Positions 61,427-64,000 of a stretch of 64,000 nucleotides of DNA are shown in pieces. The stretch comes from Aurantiochytrium sp. KH105 (lineage: Eukaryota > Sar > Bigyra > Thraustochytrida > Thraustochytriidae). The notes beneath the pieces are model-generated. The model saw only the letters and a program-made list of their open reading frames with translations. It made no database searches and was not told the origin of the DNA. Each line of letters starts with the position of its first letter. Position 1 is the first letter of the stretch. The stretch lies in NCBI GenBank assembly GCA_003116975.1, contig BGKB01000093.1:124001-188000 (forward strand). Direction: 5' to 3'. The position numbers were made by a program, and so were the translations under genes.

Positions 61427-62182
61427 TCAGCCACCACCATCCCCACCATCGCCGCCACCGCCTGCGTTCCCACCTTCGTTGTCGGAAGATACAAAATTCA
61501 GCGCACCAGCAGGCCTATATAAGGCCGCGTTACTCCAAGCTGGGTATGGCGTGGTCGATACGAAGGGAATGACAACCACATCATCGCGCGTCGCCGCTAT
61601 GCGCGGGCCGTTGGAGTTGGGAGCTTCCTGGCTCTGAACAAAGGGTGCCTCACTTTCTAGATCCCTCACAAACTCTTCGGGTTCATCAGGACATAGAATG
61701 ACTTTGCCCAATGAATCTGCCGAACTCGTAAAAGTGATGCTCACGGCATCCGTGTGCTTCATATCAAGAGAAATAGAGCGGATTCGATCAAAAGGAACCT
61801 GAAGAAGTTTACAAGGTCCAGTCTTCAATGTGCCATACACGACGACGAGCTCGTGATTCGAAAAGCCTATGAACTCCATGTATTTTTGGGTCCGACTTAT
61901 GTAATCAATGACCTTTGCAATGGAGAACGTGATGAATAGAAAAGAACCGAAAGCTAAAAGTAATCCAAAATAACCAATTTTTGGTGCCCCCCAGAGAAGA
62001 ACGCCCGCAATTCCTAAACTGATAAGTAGCTCCGGGATATGGCTACGGAACGCTTTCCAAAAATCCAGGGGGTAAACGCGGCTTACATAGCACTTTTGGA
62101 CCTTCGCTTGGCCTGCGACTTCTTGTAGTACGGCCCAAGAGTACGCCTCCCATTCTGCGCGAGCCGCATCTTTTGCCGTCAT
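61427..62182 (-). CDS. Two-TM protein with PH-like domain and Gly-rich tail
   Basis: The protein has 251 residues from the ATG at 62182 (MTAKDAARAEWEAY). The frame extends to 62371 only from a TTG. Two hydrophobic helices (about 50-66, ELLISLGIAGVLLWGAP, and 70-90, YFGLLLAFGSFLFITFSIAK) form a likely membrane hairpin. They are followed by a beta-rich region (about 93-170, HELVVVYGTLKTGPCKLLQV, RIRSISLDMKHTDAVSITFT) resembling bacterial-type PH (bPH/YdbT-like) domains. The tail is Gly/Asn-rich (NAGGGGDGGDGGG). It could be a membrane-bound lipid- or protein-binding adaptor. No catalytic site is visible. Confidence 0.65.
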   Translation of the reverse strand: MTAKDAARAEWEAYSWAVLQEVAGQAKVQKCYVSRVYPLDFWKAFRSHIPELLISLGIAGVLLWGAPKIGYFGLLLAFGSFLFITFSIAKVIDYISRTQKYMEFIGFSNHELVVVYGTLKTGPCKLLQVPFDRIRSISLDMKHTDAVSITFTSSADSLGKVILCPDEPEEFVRDLESEAPFVQSQEAPNSNGPRIAATRDDVVVIPFVSTTPYPAWSNAALYRPAGALNFVSSDNEGGNAGGGGDGGDGGG

Positions 62183-62880
62183 CTTTTCCAGGTTGCCTCG
62201 TCGTTGCGCACGTCCGATCCGATCAGCAAGGCCCAGCGCGCTCGCGCTATGCGCTCGCTCTCTTCCCTCTGTCGAGCTTGGTGTCCGCCTGCACGCTTTC
62301 ACAACGAGCTCAGCGTGTAAGCGTCGCGTTGGCCAAAGGGTGTTTGCTGCTGCTGCTCTGGACGCGCGCAATGACGTTTCTGCACACGTGCACGCGCCAA
62401 CATTTTATTACCGCTAGGCCTAGGAGTAGTAGACCTACTTTTGGTGCTTTTTTCGTTGGCTTTTCCGAGGGGTGTTCTGATAAAATCGGGGCTGCAGTCA
62501 CATACCTGTCGTCTATAGTTTACAGTAAGACACTCTTAGTTTATTAGATTGGGTTCCGCACAACGTAGCCAGTTGGACGCGGTCCTTGGCCGGTTAGGCA
62601 ATTTTTTCTAACAAAAGCAGCAATAAGAACTTTTCCAAAACTTCGAATAAGGTCGCCTCAGAAACTAACACCCACCCTTCTTTCTTGCAAAACCCCTCTC
62701 GGGAACTTTTCTAACGTTTGTTTGTTTGTTTGTTTGTTTCTTTTTCCGGGTTTTTCTTACAAGTTGATGCAAGATCAAGATTGCACTCGAAAAGTTTTTG
62801 TGTTGCAGCGAAAAATCGGCGCACGCGCCATAATGAGCAGCCTGCAGCTGCAGCTGGCCGCGCGTGCACACAGAGCAACA
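62183..62880. promoter_or_regulatory. Divergent intergenic region upstream of the LRR membrane gene
   Basis: Non-coding except possible 5' leader of the LRR gene. It contains a (GTTT)n run near 62716-62740. In-frame ATGs at 62767 and 62833 precede my chosen start at 62881, so the LRR protein could begin earlier. Confidence 0.4.
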
Positions 62881-64000
62881 ATGATCGTGCGCGCGGCGGT
62901 GGCGGTAGCAGTGGCGGTGGTGGCGGCAGCGTCGTCGTCAGGGGTCAATGGCGAGTGCGAGTGCACGCCCTCTCCGTGCAGCTTTTCCAGCCTCGTGCTA
63001 GATTGCCACTCGCAAGGGTTGACCTCACTCGACGACTCGAATCTGCCATGGCCGCTCGCTGGTCTTCCGAGCCTTCAGAACCTGTTCGTCAAAGAGGGGT
63101 GGTCGATAATGTCTGGATTTTGCCATCGTCACAGATGAACTCACTCATGTTTGCTCCGAACAGAATCATCTACAATAACAGCCTCACTTCCCTGCCGGTA
63201 TCGATTTCCGGACTTGCCAATCTCAGGACCATGTGCGTTTGATTGTAAAAGTATTGGCACGCTCACGTCATCTGACAAAAGGTATCACAGCTTCGCGCAG
63301 AACAACGAGCTCACTTCCCTTCCAGAGAGCATCTCACAGCTCACTCAACTGCAGTATCTGTAAGTCCCTGCGTGCAGCGCGAGATTTTCTTTCTCATTCG
63401 AGGTGCTTACTGACCTCTGCTGGTGGCTCCTCAGCAACCTCGAAGCAAATCTGATCTCCGCAATCCCTAGCGGTCTAGGATACCTGGAATTGCTGACTTC
63501 TTTGTACGTGCTGCATGCAAGACGAGCAAAGCAGCAAATGGAATGGAGATTTCTGACGTCAAGTTGACCGAGACATTATTTTTTTTGCCTCGACACAGGA
63601 ACATTGCCAACAACCAAATCACTCTTCTACCATGCAGCCTAACCTTGCTGACACAGCTTACCTACGCGTGCGTCGCTCTCATTTTTTGCTCGGAAATGTA
63701 CAGCTTGCAGGGTTCATGAAATTCTAACAATTGCGAACGAGTCACACAGAAACATATCTGGAAACCCTTTCGAAGTCAATTATCCTGACCTGCCTTATCA
63801 GGAGGGCTCTTCAGAGTTCCTCGAGTGCGTCACGTCCTCGCCAACCAATGCGCCCACGTGGCAACCGACACCATACCCTTGGACAGATGATGATGAAGAA
63901 GAAGGCACTATCTCCCTAAAAACCTATTGCATACTTGTGGTGTCCTCATCCTTTGGGGTGCTATTGTGCTCAGGAGGAAATGGCTGTGCGTGGCAACATA
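62881..64000 (+). CDS. Leucine-rich-repeat membrane or secreted protein (5' part), one LRR per exon
   Basis: From the ATG at 62881 a signal peptide (MIVRAAVAVAVAVVAAASSS) leads to a Cys-containing cap (ECECTPSPCSFSSLVLDC) and LRRs. Exons: 62881-63083, 63164-63232, 63291-63359, 63435-63503, 63599-63667, 63750 to beyond the edge. The four middle exons are each exactly 69 nt and phase 2-2, each encoding one 23-residue repeat (for example NNELTSLPESISQLTQL, ANLISAIPSGLGYLELL). Exon 6 holds a final partial LRR, a Thr/Pro/Ser-rich stretch, an acidic segment (DDDEEE) and a hydrophobic end (YCILVVSSSFGVLLC) that may be a TM helix. The donor of exon 1 (GTTCGT) is weak. The rest of the gene lies right of the window. 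Confidence 0.75.

Noticed and set aside
62183..62371. N-terminal extension of the two-TM protein as a mitochondrial presequence
   Set aside because: No ATG in that stretch; the frame opens only at a TTG.

Overview
The window looks like nuclear DNA of a compact, GC-rich, intron-poor flagellated protist. Most genes are single long ORFs. The few spliced genes (LSM1, PEX12, eL42, a methyltransferase, an amidase-like gene and a leucine-rich-repeat gene) have short GT-AG introns, and intergenic DNA is full of simple repeats. A delta-tubulin gene points to triplet basal bodies. Gene content and style suggest a stramenopile of the thraustochytrid/labyrinthulomycete kind; this is inference, and a marker-gene search would settle it.

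Layout. 1-8.2 kb: the 5' part of an SLC13/TrkA-C type anion transporter (-), a very large IQ-motif/ankyrin protein (+), and a putatively myristoylated unknown (-). 8.4-16.7 kb: delta-tubulin (-), then the most striking feature, two paralogous genes transcribed head to head. Each has leucine-rich repeats followed by a domain resembling the NEL (IpaH/SspH/SlrP-type 'novel E3 ligase') domain of bacterial effectors, including its C-x-D motif, and then by a short U-box-like segment. 17.4-28.4 kb: housekeeping and peroxisomal genes: LSM1, a class-III aminotransferase, PEX12, an unknown two-TM protein, TRMO, a DECR2-like reductase and a lysine-rich unknown. 29.4-31.6 kb: ribosomal proteins eL42 and eL31, divergent around a telo-box and a sharp GC-skew flip.

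32-42.3 kb: a C-terminal J-domain protein, a polyQ plus ribonuclease-inhibitor-type LRR protein, a TPR-like protein and a permuted NlpC/P60-like protein. 43-48.3 kb: a VIP1/PPIP5K inositol-pyrophosphate kinase and an EEF1AKMT4-like methyltransferase. 49.5-56.7 kb: a SHOCT-like acidic protein, 2-hydroxyacyl-CoA lyase with a C-terminal SNL tripeptide, diubiquitin and the TFIIH p34 subunit. 57.3-64 kb: an isochorismatase-fold hydrolase with an acylation motif, an EF-hand protein, an arrestin-like fragment, a membrane PH-like protein and the start of an LRR membrane protein in which each repeat is exactly one 69-nt exon.

Connections. PEX12, the DECR2-like reductase (ending AKM) and the HACL1-like lyase (ending SNL) all point to peroxisomal fatty-acid breakdown. 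Ubiquitin, PEX12 (RING E3) and the two NEL-like proteins are all ubiquitin-related. No CRISPR array, transposon or confident tRNA/rRNA gene was seen. All family calls come from motif recognition, not database searches.
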